Positions 44,292 through 54,158 of a stretch of 64,000 nt of DNA are shown here, piece by piece. This DNA comes from Treponema sp. GTDB lineage: Bacteria > Spirochaetota > Spirochaetia > Treponematales > Treponemataceae. Position numbers and translations under genes: made by a program. The notes under the pieces are model-generated. The model had not been told where the DNA came from. It saw nothing but the letters and a program-made list of their open reading frames with translations, and did no database searches. The stretch is from the NCBI GenBank assembly GCA_024680155.1, contig JAILCM010000304.1, positions 1-64,000 of the forward strand, given 5' to 3'. How positions within the stretch are numbered: the stretch's first letter is position 1; every line of letters starts with the position of its first letter.

Positions 44292-44539
44292 TAAAAAGTC
44301 TCCTATTTTTTTGTTATTTTTTACAGAATAACATTTTTCCACAAAATCAACAACACCAAAACTACGTGGCCAGAAAAAACTCAAAGGACATTTTTTCCGC
44401 ACATTTTTTCGTTTGCAACCTATAGTAACTTTTTCCCTTGTCACCTACATGGTCTTTTCGCACATCTTGATTTTTATTTGCAAATTCTGTATTCTTTTAC
44501 CATGTTTTACGGAATTCCGTGCAGAGGAGGTGAAATTTA

Positions 44540-44746
44540 ATGGCAACAATCTTGGTTGACGATTCAGAAAACCTTGAAAAAGCAATCAAACGCTTTAAGC
44601 GCATGGTTGAAAAAGAAGGTATCATCCGCGAATATAAACGCCGCGAATACTTTGAAAAGCCGTCTGCTACTCTTCACCAGAAGAAAACAACTCTTGAGCG
44701 CAAACTCTTGAACAAAAGACGTAAGACAGAAAAAAAAGATTACTAA
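44540..44746 (+). CDS. rpsU: 30S ribosomal protein S21
   Basis: 68 aa, [45 protein letters not shown] upstream. Confidence 0.95.
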   Translation: MATILVDDSENLEKAIKRFKRMVEKEGIIREYKRREYFEKPSATLHQKKTTLERKLLNKRRKTEKKDY

Positions 44747-44781
44747 TTTTTAATTAATCTTTGATTTTTGAACAAGAAAGG

Positions 44782-44822
44782 GCTGCCTAAAAAGTTCGCT
44801 TTTTAGACAGCTTCTTTTTTTT
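44782..44822 (+). terminator. Intrinsic terminator with TTCG tetraloop after rpsU
   Basis: GCTGCCTAAAAAG-TTCG-CTTTTTAGACAGC followed by TTCTTTTTTTT. Confidence 0.85.
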
Positions 44823-44854
44823 ACCGAAAAATCAGAGATAAAGGACAAATTATT

Positions 44855-46564
44855 ATGATGAAACCAGAACTTTTAAACTGTGTTAAAACCTACAATTTCA
44901 AAACGTTCCTTAGTGATTTAGTTGCAGGTATTATTGTAGGAATTGTCGCACTTCCTTTGGCAATCGCATTTGCAATTGCGAGCGGTGTTTCTCCAGAAAA
45001 AGGACTTTTTACAGCAATTATCGCAGGCTTTTGTATTTCTGCATTTGGTGGTAGCCGCGTTCAGATTGGCGGACCAACAGGAGCTTTTGCCGTAATCGTA
45101 TACGGAGTAATTCAGGAATTCGGTTATTCAGGACTTGTAACTGCAACCTTAATGGCAGGTGTAATTCTTATTCTGCTCGGTGCATTTAAAATGGGTGGAC
45201 TTGTAAAATTCATTCCATATACAATCGTAACAGGATTCACAACCGGTATTGCAGTAACAATTGCAGCCGGACAGATTGGAGATTTTCTTGGATTAACGCC
45301 AGATTTTTCAGTACCAATGACCATTCTTGGAAACGAATACACAAAAATGCCAGGCGACTTCCTTGGAAAAATTATCGTTTACGCAAAATCAATCACCACA
45401 ATCAACTGGTATTCTTTTGCAATGGCCGCAATCTGTCTTACAATTATTTTTGTATGGCCTAAAATTACAAAACGCGTTCCAGCATCCCTTATCGTAATCA
45501 TTCTTGCAACCGTTGTAGACCTTATAATAAAACGCACAACTGGATGGGAAACTTCAACAATCGGCAGCCGTTACGGACAAATTCCATCTTCACTCCCTGC
45601 CCCAACTTTACCGGCATTCAGTCTTTCAACAATGGTAAAACTTTTCCCAACAGCCCTTTCAATTGCAGTTTTAGCAGCAATCGAATCTTTGCTTAGCGCA
45701 GTTGTTGCAGACGGTATGACAGGTACAAAACACGATTCAAACATGGAACTTATTGCACAGGGAGTTGCAAACATAGCAAGCCCGCTTTTTGGTGGAATCC
45801 CAGCAACAGGTGCAATTGCAAGAACCGCAACAAATATTAAAAACGGCGGAAAAACTCCAGTAGCAGGAATCATTCACGCAGTAACACTTCTTCTTATAAT
45901 GATTTTTCTTGGACGTTTTGCAGTTTATATTCCAATGGCAGCCCTTGCCGCAGTTCTTGTAAGCGTTGCATGGAATATGGCAGGTTTCCCAGCTGTTCGA
46001 GCCCTTCTTAAAGGCCAGAAATCGGACATTTGCGTTTTTGCAGTAACTTTCATTATTACAGTTTTTGTTGACCTTACAGTTGCAATTGCAGTTGGACTTG
46101 GACTTGCAGCATTCTTCTTTATTAAAAAGATGATTGATTTGTCTGAAGTTCAGAACGCAGAAGATACTCTTACAAAAGGTATTAAAAAGGACATTCCAGA
46201 AGAACACCTCGATATTCCGGCACACACTTTTGTTTACGAAATTGAAGGTCCGCTCTTCTTTGGTACCGTACGAAAATTTGAACTTGCAACAGAACGCGCT
46301 GAAACAGAATGTAAGATTTTAATTCTTAGAATGCGCAACACAAACTATCTTGATGCCGGTGGAATTCAGGCCCTTGAACAGTGTAAGCAGGCTTGTGACC
46401 GCAAAGGAATTACGATTATTCTTAGTGGAATCCGCCCACAGCCACAGAAACTTGTAGAAAAAATGGGCATGGCAGACAAAATCGGCCGCGAAAATATATT
46501 TGACAACATCGTTCCAGCTTTGGAAAGAGCCCGCGAACTTAGTTCCGAAATAGATAAAAAATAA
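44855..46564 (+). CDS. SulP-family anion transporter with STAS domain
   Basis: FLSDLVAGIIVGIVALPLAIAFAIASGVSPEKGL; C-terminal STAS-like region ending near 46550. Confidence 0.92.
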   Translation: MMKPELLNCVKTYNFKTFLSDLVAGIIVGIVALPLAIAFAIASGVSPEKGLFTAIIAGFCISAFGGSRVQIGGPTGAFAVIVYGVIQEFGYSGLVTATLMAGVILILLGAFKMGGLVKFIPYTIVTGFTTGIAVTIAAGQIGDFLGLTPDFSVPMTILGNEYTKMPGDFLGKIIVYAKSITTINWYSFAMAAICLTIIFVWPKITKRVPASLIVIILATVVDLIIKRTTGWETSTIGSRYGQIPSSLPAPTLPAFSLSTMVKLFPTALSIAVLAAIESLLSAVVADGMTGTKHDSNMELIAQGVANIASPLFGGIPATGAIARTATNIKNGGKTPVAGIIHAVTLLLIMIFLGRFAVYIPMAALAAVLVSVAWNMAGFPAVRALLKGQKSDICVFAVTFIITVFVDLTVAIAVGLGLAAFFFIKKMIDLSEVQNAEDTLTKGIKKDIPEEHLDIPAHTFVYEIEGPLFFGTVRKFELATERAETECKILILRMRNTNYLDAGGIQALEQCKQACDRKGITIILSGIRPQPQKLVEKMGMADKIGRENIFDNIVPALERARELSSEIDKK

Positions 46565-46577
46565 ACGGCGCCAGCGG

Positions 46578-46800
46578 ATACATCCAACTCGCCTTCCGCC
46601 ACTTGCTAACGCGCGGTGCGGCGCAGCCTGGCTGCGCCACACTGGCATACGCCATGGCTACACGCTCGGGCGGCACTAATACTAAGTGTACCGCAGTTTT
46701 GCTATGCAAAACTGCAACTGCGGGCAATATGAATATACATTATAGTAAAAACTAACAGCCCGCAGTAGCTGCACGCTCGGGCGGCACGGATTCTGCGTAT
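46578..46800. repeat. GC-rich palindrome-dense intergenic element
   Basis: Hairpins GGCGCAGC-CTG-GCTGCGCC (46620-46638), TGGC-ATAC-GCCA, GCAGTTTTGC-TAT-GCAAAACTGC (46693-46715 approx.); shares a 20-bp exact match with 59859-59878. Confidence 0.65.
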
Positions 46801-46818
46801 TTATTTAATTGATACACA

Positions 46819-46861
46819 AAAAAAAGACTGTTTGATTTTTGAATCAAACAGTCTTTTTTTC
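46819..46861. terminator. Bidirectional terminator between SulP and efp
   Basis: AAAAAGACTGTTTGATT...AATCAAACAGTCTTTTTTT. Confidence 0.85.
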
Positions 46862-46863
46862 AT

Positions 46864-46893
46864 TATTGCCATTATCCGGCTTGACCGGACAAT
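46864..46893. repeat. REP-like palindrome
   Basis: ATTATCCGGCTTGACCGGACAAT; reverse-complement counterpart AGATTGTCCGGTCAAGCCG at 48752-48772 approx. Confidence 0.6.
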
Positions 46894-46927
46894 CTTTCTT
46901 CAAGCTAATCCGCCCGAAAAACCACTC

Positions 46928-47494
46928 TTATTTTGCTCTTTCGAGAAATGAACCGTCGCGAGTATCGATTACGATTTTGTCATCTGTGTTGATGAACAAT
47001 GGAACGCGAACTTCGATTCCTGTATCAAGTGTAGCTGGTTTAAGAGATTTTCCAGATGTATCACCTTTTACACCTGGTTCGCAGTAAGTTACAGTTCTTG
47101 TAACGCGTACTGGAAGATCAATACCAACTGGTTTTCCTTCGTAGAATGTAAGGTTTACTTCCAAATCATCATCTGGAGTAATGTAACCTGCATAATCACC
47201 AAGATCTTCTTTTGCAAGTTCAAACTGTTCGTAAGTATCCTGATCCATGAATACAAATGTGTCGCCATCAATGTAAGAAAGCTTTGTTACGTGTGATTCA
47301 AGATCAACTTCGTCAAATTTTTCGCCGGCATCAATACCAAGATCCATTGTTGAGTTTGTAACAAGATTCTTTACGCGGAAGCTTGTTACCATACCAGCAC
47401 GACCAGAACGCTGTCCGAGCATCTTCTGAACGATAAGAGCATTACCTTCATACATGAAAGCTGTTCCAACTTTTAACTGTGATGTCATTAACAT
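46928..47494 (-). CDS. efp: Elongation factor P, Arg-type modification loop
   Basis: Full-length EF-P; KMLGQRSGRAGMV loop with Arg; GDTSGKSLKPATLDTGIEVRVPLFINTDDKIVIDTRDGSFLERAK. Confidence 0.96.
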   Translation of the reverse strand: MLMTSQLKVGTAFMYEGNALIVQKMLGQRSGRAGMVTSFRVKNLVTNSTMDLGIDAGEKFDEVDLESHVTKLSYIDGDTFVFMDQDTYEQFELAKEDLGDYAGYITPDDDLEVNLTFYEGKPVGIDLPVRVTRTVTYCEPGVKGDTSGKSLKPATLDTGIEVRVPLFINTDDKIVIDTRDGSFLERAK

Positions 47495-47530
47495 AATATA
47501 AAACCCCTGAAATAAAGTGTTTACGATTGA

Positions 47531-48745
47531 TTATTTTTCTATTATATAGTTTTTTTGAATAAATGTCATTATGTTAGCACACAGGTCGCCGTTTTTTCTT
47601 AAAGAGAGAGCAAAATCCTCAAAAGATGGTATAAGTTTTTCAGAAGCTGCAAAAAAATCCGTAAGCGCAAGTTCTGTCTCTTCATCCGAACTTTCAGCAT
47701 CATTAAAACAAAGCCAGGCCTTTTCCACAATCGCAAAATCCTCTTCAGAAAAATGGCGCCGCATTCTTTCAAGCAAGGCCTTCACCTTTACCATCTGGTA
47801 TTCATCACTCTGCGGGTACGCATGCCACACAAAAGGAATCCCGCTAAGACAAGCCCGAGACATGGACTCTTCCCCACGAATCACAAGAATTGAACAGGCC
47901 TTCATCATTTTGTCCCATTCCAGCTGATTTAAGTACGGAAGCTCAGAAATAACATTTTCGTCACAAGAAAAAGAATTTTTGCAACAAGTTTCGCCAGCCT
48001 GATTCAACACCTCTCTCCTCACAACGTCATTAGAACGCCAGGCTTCTAAAAAGGCATTATTTCCCCGTCCCTGAGCAAGAAGAACTTTTTTTCCACCATT
48101 CCCAGATTCACTACAAACTGAACAATATTTTTTTAGCGCCCGCACCAATGACTTCATTTTTTGCTCATAAGTAAAAACAAGAATCCCACCGCTAATGTCA
48201 TCAACTCCCCGTCCGCAGTTCTTATCCAACTCCTTCCATTCATCATCTATAATAAGTCCACCAGTTTTCTCTGTAAATCCAGGCATAAAATTTATCTTTT
48301 GAACCTTGGCACTTCGGGTAAGAGATTGCAAGCAATGAAAATCTTCAGCATATTTTTCGGCAGTAAGATAATCAATCATCAGAATGTAAACTGTACGGTT
48401 TAATTTTTCTTCAAAAAGGATTTTTTCCATCCAATCAGGTCGCCCACACTGAAAGCATTCCAAAATCACACTAAGTTTTTCACCGTCATTTTGTATAAAA
48501 TCATTATGACAACGAGATTCAGCATCCCATCGCCACACATTTATTCCTTCAACAACCTGAAAATCAAGTCCAGGCTCTACACTATCACAAATCCGAGAAA
48601 ATGAAGTTAAATCATCAACAATAAGATTTATACAACACGCAGAATCAATTTCTAAAAAGCGGCGGCACATTCTGTAAACAACGCCAATATCACCAAAATT
48701 ATCAACAACCTTACAAAGAACAGTTACTTCCATAATAACTTCCAC
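47531..48745 (-). CDS. earP: EF-P arginine rhamnosyltransferase EarP
   Basis: VTVLCKVVDNFGDIGVVYRMCRRFLE...LIVDDLTSF; C-terminal RGEESMSRACLSGIPFVWHAYPQSDEYQMVKVKALLE; directly upstream of efp. Confidence 0.9.
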   Translation of the reverse strand: MEVIMEVTVLCKVVDNFGDIGVVYRMCRRFLEIDSACCINLIVDDLTSFSRICDSVEPGLDFQVVEGINVWRWDAESRCHNDFIQNDGEKLSVILECFQCGRPDWMEKILFEEKLNRTVYILMIDYLTAEKYAEDFHCLQSLTRSAKVQKINFMPGFTEKTGGLIIDDEWKELDKNCGRGVDDISGGILVFTYEQKMKSLVRALKKYCSVCSESGNGGKKVLLAQGRGNNAFLEAWRSNDVVRREVLNQAGETCCKNSFSCDENVISELPYLNQLEWDKMMKACSILVIRGEESMSRACLSGIPFVWHAYPQSDEYQMVKVKALLERMRRHFSEEDFAIVEKAWLCFNDAESSDEETELALTDFFAASEKLIPSFEDFALSLRKNGDLCANIMTFIQKNYIIEK

Positions 48746-48842
48746 AAAAAGATTGTCCGGTCAAGCCGTACAATGACAAACAATAAAAAAAGGAGCACAA
48801 AATGCACTCCTCTTTCTCCTTATTTTGAATTTTTTATATGAT

Positions 48843-49331
48843 TTAATTCACTTTGCTATATAAATCGCTTACTTCTTCGCGCCACTGAGATTTCTGGTCA
48901 CGATCTTCCCATTCAATTATTCTTTTTATAGTAAAATGGCGCTGGTCATTAGGATTATCGTATGACAAAACTCCAAAACGACCTTTTCCAATATAAGCAA
49001 TCCGTTCATTTGCTTCAAGTTTTTCTTTTTTTTCTACTTCCGAAAGCGCACACTCAAAATGAACAGGCTTATCAGAAGATTTATCAGAAAGAGCACTTGC
49101 AACATCTGTAATTGGCTGCCCGCACTTTGGACAAATAATTTCGCGAGCCTTAAGTTCCTGAATTGCAACAGCTTTTTTAGCTATATCATCATCGTAATTT
49201 GTTACATGAGTAGACAAAAATTTCTTTTTGCCTTTGTCGGAATTTCTTTCGCGTTCCTGATTATTTTGTGAATTGTTATTTTTTTGCTTATTCCAATTAG
49301 AATGTCTTTTATTACGACGATTTCTATCCAT
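48843..49331 (-). CDS. Hypothetical protein with Cys4/His-type putative zinc-binding site
   Basis: 162 aa; CPKCGQPITDV...HFECALS; basic, Asn/Arg-rich N terminus. Confidence 0.65.
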   Translation of the reverse strand: MDRNRRNKRHSNWNKQKNNNSQNNQERERNSDKGKKKFLSTHVTNYDDDIAKKAVAIQELKAREIICPKCGQPITDVASALSDKSSDKPVHFECALSEVEKKEKLEANERIAYIGKGRFGVLSYDNPNDQRHFTIKRIIEWEDRDQKSQWREEVSDLYSKVN

Positions 49332-49356
49332 AAAATACTTTCCCCGCCAAGGAAAA

Positions 49357-49557
49357 TTAATCCCTTAGCTTTAATTCTTCTGGATTCTCGACCAGTTTTG
49401 AACTGATTACCTGTGCAATCCTCTGAATTGCATTGTCGAGATATTCCTCACTATGAATTTTTGCCCGTAACTCCAAGATACGCGGCGACAGCGATGCAGT
49501 TTCAGTTTTTTCCAAAACTAAAGTTGCAGTGGCTGTAGAACTTCCACCCGAAATCAT
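49357..49557 (-). CDS. Small protein, possible FlgM-like anti-sigma factor
   Basis: 66 aa; LSPRILELRAKIHSEEYLDNAIQRIAQVISSKLV resembles the FlgM C-terminal helices; tentative. Confidence 0.5.
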   Translation of the reverse strand: MISGGSSTATATLVLEKTETASLSPRILELRAKIHSEEYLDNAIQRIAQVISSKLVENPEELKLRD

Positions 49558-49916
49558 AAGTTCTCCATAAACGCATTTTCAATATGATACACACTCGGCA
49601 AACCGGGCATATCAAAAACAATTACATCATAACGAATATAACTGTTACTATATTGTCGATTGTTTATGAGAAAACGTTTAGACGTTTTTAAAATTCTTTC
49701 GCATTTCTTTTTATTTAGAACTGCACAAAGCATATCGGGCGTTGCATTTGGAAGAGTTTTAACTTCAACAAACACAAGAACGTCAGCTTTTTTACATATT
49801 ATATCAATTTCTCCATATTTTGTCCGCCAATTTCTCGCTAAAATTTCATAACCTTTGGACAAAAGATATTGAGACGCTTTTTCTTCCCCCAGATTCCCTC
49901 TTTCCTTATTATTCAT
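49554..49916 (-). CDS. yraN: YraN/UPF0102 family endonuclease-like protein
   Basis: NLGEEKASQYLLSKGYEILARNWRTKYGEIDIICKKADVLVFVEVKT. Confidence 0.92.
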   Translation of the reverse strand: MNNKERGNLGEEKASQYLLSKGYEILARNWRTKYGEIDIICKKADVLVFVEVKTLPNATPDMLCAVLNKKKCERILKTSKRFLINNRQYSNSYIRYDVIVFDMPGLPSVYHIENAFMENL

Positions 49917-49931
49917 CTGTTTTAAAGATAA

Positions 49932-50186
49932 TCATTTTTTGTCGTTTTGCAAAATAAAACTGAAAATTTCAGCTAAAATTCCCCAGGTTTCTTCGGGTAC
50001 ACAAGAACCAACTTCCTGCGCAGAAAGGATATTCACAAGAGGAATGTTTTCTTCTATTTTGATATTGTTTTTTTGAGCTTCTTCTATTATTCGTTCTGCT
50101 AGTTCGCCTTTTCCTTTTGCAGTGATGAATGGAGCGTATGCGTTTTCGGGATATTTTAAAGCAACTGCTATTTTTTGTTCTTCCAT
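49932..50186 (-). CDS. FlhB C-terminal-domain-like protein (FlhX/YlqH)
   Basis: KIAVALKYPENAYAPFITAKGKGELAERIIEEAQKNNIKIEENIPLVNIL... matches the FlhB cytoplasmic domain without TM segments. Confidence 0.88.
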   Translation of the reverse strand: MEEQKIAVALKYPENAYAPFITAKGKGELAERIIEEAQKNNIKIEENIPLVNILSAQEVGSCVPEETWGILAEIFSFILQNDKK

Positions 50187-50188
50187 GA

Positions 50189-51502
50189 TTAAATTTCTCC
50201 ATCCACAACAAGCAGTTTATCTGAGTCCGAACTAAAGCCTTCAAGTTCTGATTTTTGCACCCACAAAACTTCAACATTATCAAAACCCTTATTCATTCGC
50301 CCGCTAAACTTTCCCAACAAATTTTTTCGTTCATCTTCTGTGCAAGGCTCAATGTTCATTTTAATCTGATTAACATGATTATTATTCAGCCCAAGCAAAA
50401 ATTGATAATTCTTTTCGCCATATTTGCAGTTCATATTCAATTTTGAAAGATTGTGATTACTTTCTATAAACATTCTGAACGCACCGCCACCTAAAACTCT
50501 CGCTGAATCAATAATTTCAAAAGGGAACATAAACCAGCTTCCTCCAGATTCATTTTTTGAAAGAATATGATTGGAAATTGTAAGGGCACCAATTTCGTTG
50601 TTTTCTGAGTTCACGCCCGCCCCGACAAAGTTCTGACTTTCATTTTCAGAGTTTGCGTCATTTTCAAAACCGAAAAGCGAGTCCAAAAAGGATTTTAACA
50701 TATAGCGAACTGCAAAAAGATTTCCACATTCAATTTTATCATCAAACTCAGATTCTTCATTAAAGACAAACTCGTCCTTGTCATCTTCTGAATCCTTTTT
50801 TTTATGATTTTCACCATTTCTACCAGCATTCTGTTCAGACTCACCGCCAGTAAAGCCGCTATCGTTACTTCCATTTCCACCAGCCCCCAGCCCAGACTCG
50901 CCATTCCCCAAATCGGAATCTACGCTCCCCGAATCGTTCAACTGTTCAATCAATTCCAGTAAATCTTCCTCGCTGATTTCAATTCCTTTTTTATAAAGAT
51001 TTACAAGAAGTTCAGCCGCAAGTTTTTCTTTCCCTTTGATTTTTTTTGCAAGATTGTGAATTTTATTTATTAGCGAGCCGTCAATTTTTAGTTCCAGCTG
51101 TCTGATTTGATTAAAAATATGATAAGATAAATTGTCCGGTACAACACCAAGATTTTCCAAAAAGTTTGCAACGGCTTCATCCGCAATTCTTGCAAACAAA
51201 TCCGCCCCAGATTGATATTCCAGCGATTCAAGATTTATTCCACCAGCGACGTTCTTTCCTTCAAGCTGACTTATCTGAATCTGCCCATTCAAAACATTGA
51301 CTGTTCCAACAAAACTTCCCCCAACCTTCTGCGGAACTTTTGAAGAAAGATTAATCCGTACTCCAGCAACAGACGCTTCATACCTGCCGTTCCCTTTATC
51401 TGCAATTATACGAACAAGAACAGTACTTCCATCTTTTAAAACTCGCCCACCGCTACCAGAGATTTTTGAATCTGCATGAACAACAACATTTTGAACATTC
51501 AC
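50189..51502 (-). CDS. Hypothetical protein, YlqG/FliK-like position
   Basis: 437 aa, disordered Gly/Asn/Ser/Glu middle; adjacent to flhX and upstream of the rplS-trmD-rimM-rpsP block, same position as Bacillus ylqG. Confidence 0.6.
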   Translation of the reverse strand: MNVQNVVVHADSKISGSGGRVLKDGSTVLVRIIADKGNGRYEASVAGVRINLSSKVPQKVGGSFVGTVNVLNGQIQISQLEGKNVAGGINLESLEYQSGADLFARIADEAVANFLENLGVVPDNLSYHIFNQIRQLELKIDGSLINKIHNLAKKIKGKEKLAAELLVNLYKKGIEISEEDLLELIEQLNDSGSVDSDLGNGESGLGAGGNGSNDSGFTGGESEQNAGRNGENHKKKDSEDDKDEFVFNEESEFDDKIECGNLFAVRYMLKSFLDSLFGFENDANSENESQNFVGAGVNSENNEIGALTISNHILSKNESGGSWFMFPFEIIDSARVLGGGAFRMFIESNHNLSKLNMNCKYGEKNYQFLLGLNNNHVNQIKMNIEPCTEDERKNLLGKFSGRMNKGFDNVEVLWVQKSELEGFSSDSDKLLVVDGEI

Positions 51503-51649
51503 AAAATAATTATAGCTTAAAAAAACTAAAACTGCATCACGAAAATCAGAAGAAGCACAAAAAATGGACGTAAAAGTTTTTGGGCAAAAAAAATCTGCAA
51601 CCCAAACAGATTGCAGATTCTATTGAAAGCTTTTATCTAAGCAAGCAAC

Positions 51650-52117
51650 TTATTTTGATGCATTTGCCTTTGATTCAGCAGCTTCTTTGCGTTCTTCCTT
51701 AAGCTGAGCTTCTGTAGCGGCAGCAGCAGCTTCTGCACGAGCGTTACGAGCAGCGATTTCTGCAGCAATTTTTCCACCAACCAAAGTCTTAACTTTAGCA
51801 TCCTTACCGATCTTGTCGCGCAAGTAGTAAAGTTTAGCACGGCGTACTTTACCAGGACGAACAACGTCAACCTTTACGATACGTGGGCTGTTATAAGGGA
51901 ATACACGTTCAACACCTACACCGTAAGAAATCTTGCGTACAGTAAATGTCTGGCGAGCACCTTCATTCTTCTTGCAAAGAACGATTCCTTCATAAACCTG
52001 AATACGTTCTGTTTTACCTTCAATAATCTTGAAGTAAACTTTTACAGTATCACCAACATTGAAGCCCTGAGCACCAGGTCTTTTCTGTGTTTCTTCAATA
52101 GTCTTAATAATATCCAT
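51650..52117 (-). CDS. rplS: 50S ribosomal protein L19 with Ala/Glu/Lys-rich C-terminal extension
   Basis: [60 protein letters not shown]; extension [38 protein letters not shown]. Confidence 0.95.
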   Translation of the reverse strand: MDIIKTIEETQKRPGAQGFNVGDTVKVYFKIIEGKTERIQVYEGIVLCKKNEGARQTFTVRKISYGVGVERVFPYNSPRIVKVDVVRPGKVRRAKLYYLRDKIGKDAKVKTLVGGKIAAEIAARNARAEAAAAATEAQLKEERKEAAESKANASK

Positions 52118-52136
52118 CTTTTTCTCCTGTCAGATG

Positions 52137-52934
52137 CTATTCAGCGTCCAACTTTTGATTATCCGCCTTTTTACGCTTCTTTTTTTTCTGCGTTTTCAAA
52201 AAGGCAGTTTCGCAAATTTCCTCAATCATCTTTTCGGCTTCGTCCGTAAGCTGACCTTTAGCTCTAGCCGCCGCAATTAAATCAGGGCGATTTGCCAAAG
52301 TTTTCATAAGACGTTTTTTAAGCCGCCACTTTCGGATTTCTTCGTGATTACCGCTCAAAAGAACAGGTGGAACTTTCATTCCTTTATAATCTTCTGGACG
52401 AGTATACTGCGGATACTCCAAAAGTCCGTCACAATAACTTTCTTCTTCCAAAGATTCGTGCGAAATAACACCGTCCACAAGTCTGTAAACCGTATCAATC
52501 ACAACTGTTGCCGCAACTTCACCAGAAGACATTACATAATCCCCAATAGAAAGTTCCAAATCAACATACGAATCAATTATTCTCTGGTCAATACCTTCGT
52601 ATCTTCCGCAAATAAAAACAAGTTCGTCTTTGTGACTAAGTTCTTCTGCAACTTTTTGTGTAAGCTGTTTTCCGCTCGGAGTAACATAAATAACGTACTT
52701 TTTGCGGGCATTTACACTATCAAGTGCTTTTCCGAGTGGAACCGGCATCATTAACTGGCCTGCTCCTCCTCCATACGTTCCGTCATCACAGCAATGGTGT
52801 TTATCAGTTGCAAAATCTCTGATGTTCACCAAATCGTAAGCAATAATCTCCTTTTCAACTGCCTTGGCCATGATTGAGTTTTCAAAAAAAGCCTTAACAA
52901 TATCAGGAAATAAGGTCAGCACAGTAAATTTCAT
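52137..52934 (-). CDS. trmD: tRNA (guanine-N1)-methyltransferase
   Basis: MKFTVLTLFPDIVKAFFENSIMAKA; YGGGAGQLMMPVPLGKAL; YEGIDQR. Confidence 0.96.
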   Translation of the reverse strand: MKFTVLTLFPDIVKAFFENSIMAKAVEKEIIAYDLVNIRDFATDKHHCCDDGTYGGGAGQLMMPVPLGKALDSVNARKKYVIYVTPSGKQLTQKVAEELSHKDELVFICGRYEGIDQRIIDSYVDLELSIGDYVMSSGEVAATVVIDTVYRLVDGVISHESLEEESYCDGLLEYPQYTRPEDYKGMKVPPVLLSGNHEEIRKWRLKKRLMKTLANRPDLIAAARAKGQLTDEAEKMIEEICETAFLKTQKKKKRKKADNQKLDAE

Positions 52935-52938
52935 GGAA

Positions 52939-53529
52939 TTACTCCAGAATCCAGAGGTGCATCAATTGCACTGTATTCTTCTTAACATCAACCTTACCTA
53001 CAAACTCATTATTAAATGGAATAAGCACTTTTCTTGCCTTTCCGTCTGCATCAGTTTTCAGTTCGTCAGAAATACATTCACAACTTTCGGAGAGTGAAAC
53101 TTCTAACAAGTAACCTGCCCCGCCTTCCATAACGTCTGTGATTGTTCCTACAACTTTAGGCGCAACCGACGTTGCCGGACCGTTCTTCTCTTCATAAACA
53201 AGAGAACAGTTTCGTAAATCCTCTATATACCATTCGTCTTTTTTAAGAGGTTTGGCATACTTTCGTGGAACCAAGATTTCCCAACGGTTATACTTTTGTA
53301 TTTCCGTGTCAGAATCAATTCCAACAAATTTAACATAAGCAATCGCATGACCTAGAGAAACCGATTCAACCTTTGCTTCTCTCTGCGCTTGTCCATGCAC
53401 TAAAGTAACATCTTTGAGCCTGAGAAAATGCTCATACTCACCAGAAGTACTCTCAACTTTACATTCACCCGAAAACCCATGCGAGCCACGGATAAATCCA
53501 ACGACCAATTGTGCTTTTTCCATCAGCAA
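52939..53529 (-). CDS. rimM: Ribosome maturation factor RimM
   Basis: LVVGFIRGSHGFSGECKVES; position between trmD and khpA. Confidence 0.92.
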   Translation of the reverse strand: MLMEKAQLVVGFIRGSHGFSGECKVESTSGEYEHFLRLKDVTLVHGQAQREAKVESVSLGHAIAYVKFVGIDSDTEIQKYNRWEILVPRKYAKPLKKDEWYIEDLRNCSLVYEEKNGPATSVAPKVVGTITDVMEGGAGYLLEVSLSESCECISDELKTDADGKARKVLIPFNNEFVGKVDVKKNTVQLMHLWILE

Positions 53530-53535
53530 ATCCCG

Positions 53536-53769
53536 TTAGTCCAGGATATCAAGACTGTAACGTTTACCGTCTTTTACAGCTGAAGCGCTTAAAACTGTTC
53601 GCATAGCTTTTGCAATACGGCCATATTTTCCAATAACTTTGCCAATATCGCCATCAGCAACTTTAAGCTGCAGCACTGTGCCTTTCTCGCCTTCAGTTTC
53701 AGTTACAGATACAGCTGACGGATCATCGACCAGTGATTTTGCGATGTATTCAATCAGGTCTTTTTCCAT
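53536..53769 (-). CDS. khpA: KH-domain RNA-binding protein KhpA
   Basis: LIEYIAKSLVDDPSAVSV...GKVIGKYGRIAKAMRTVLSA. Confidence 0.94.
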   Translation of the reverse strand: MEKDLIEYIAKSLVDDPSAVSVTETEGEKGTVLQLKVADGDIGKVIGKYGRIAKAMRTVLSASAVKDGKRYSLDILD

Positions 53770-53785
53770 TTTCTGCTCCTGTAAC

Positions 53786-54037
53786 TTACTTTGCCTGTTT
53801 TGCAGACTGAACGTTCATCAATTTTTTAACGATGTCAGTAGGCTGAGCTCCGACACTGATCCAGTACTTAGCGCGCTCCAAATCGATAGAAACCTGATTG
53901 GCTTCTTTTTCAATCGGATTATAAGTTCCGATTTCTTCGATACAAGCACCGTCGCGTGGCTTCTGTGAGTCTTGAACAACTACACGGTAGCAAGGACGTT
54001 TTGCAGCACCAAATCTCTTAAGTCTGATTTTGACCAT
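53786..54037 (-). CDS. rpsP: 30S ribosomal protein S16
   Basis: [41 protein letters not shown]. Confidence 0.97.
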   Translation of the reverse strand: MVKIRLKRFGAAKRPCYRVVVQDSQKPRDGACIEEIGTYNPIEKEANQVSIDLERAKYWISVGAQPTDIVKKLMNVQSAKQAK

Positions 54038-54158
54038 TTATATCCTCCATAGCACCGTTTCCGGCACCAAATTTTCATTTTTAAACACAATAAACCCTAT
54101 TGTGAGTGTGAAATAATATAATATAGAAAAAAAAGGTTTTATTCAAGGGTTTAGAAAG

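Noticed and set aside
45737-46225. 162-aa Cys/Asn/Lys-rich - strand ORF in the SulP gene
   Set aside because: Shadow ORF antisense to a clear SulP coding sequence.
46319-46727. - strand ORFs over the SulP 3' end and GC-rich intergenic element
   Set aside because: Overlap the palindromic element and SulP; no SD, no family resemblance.
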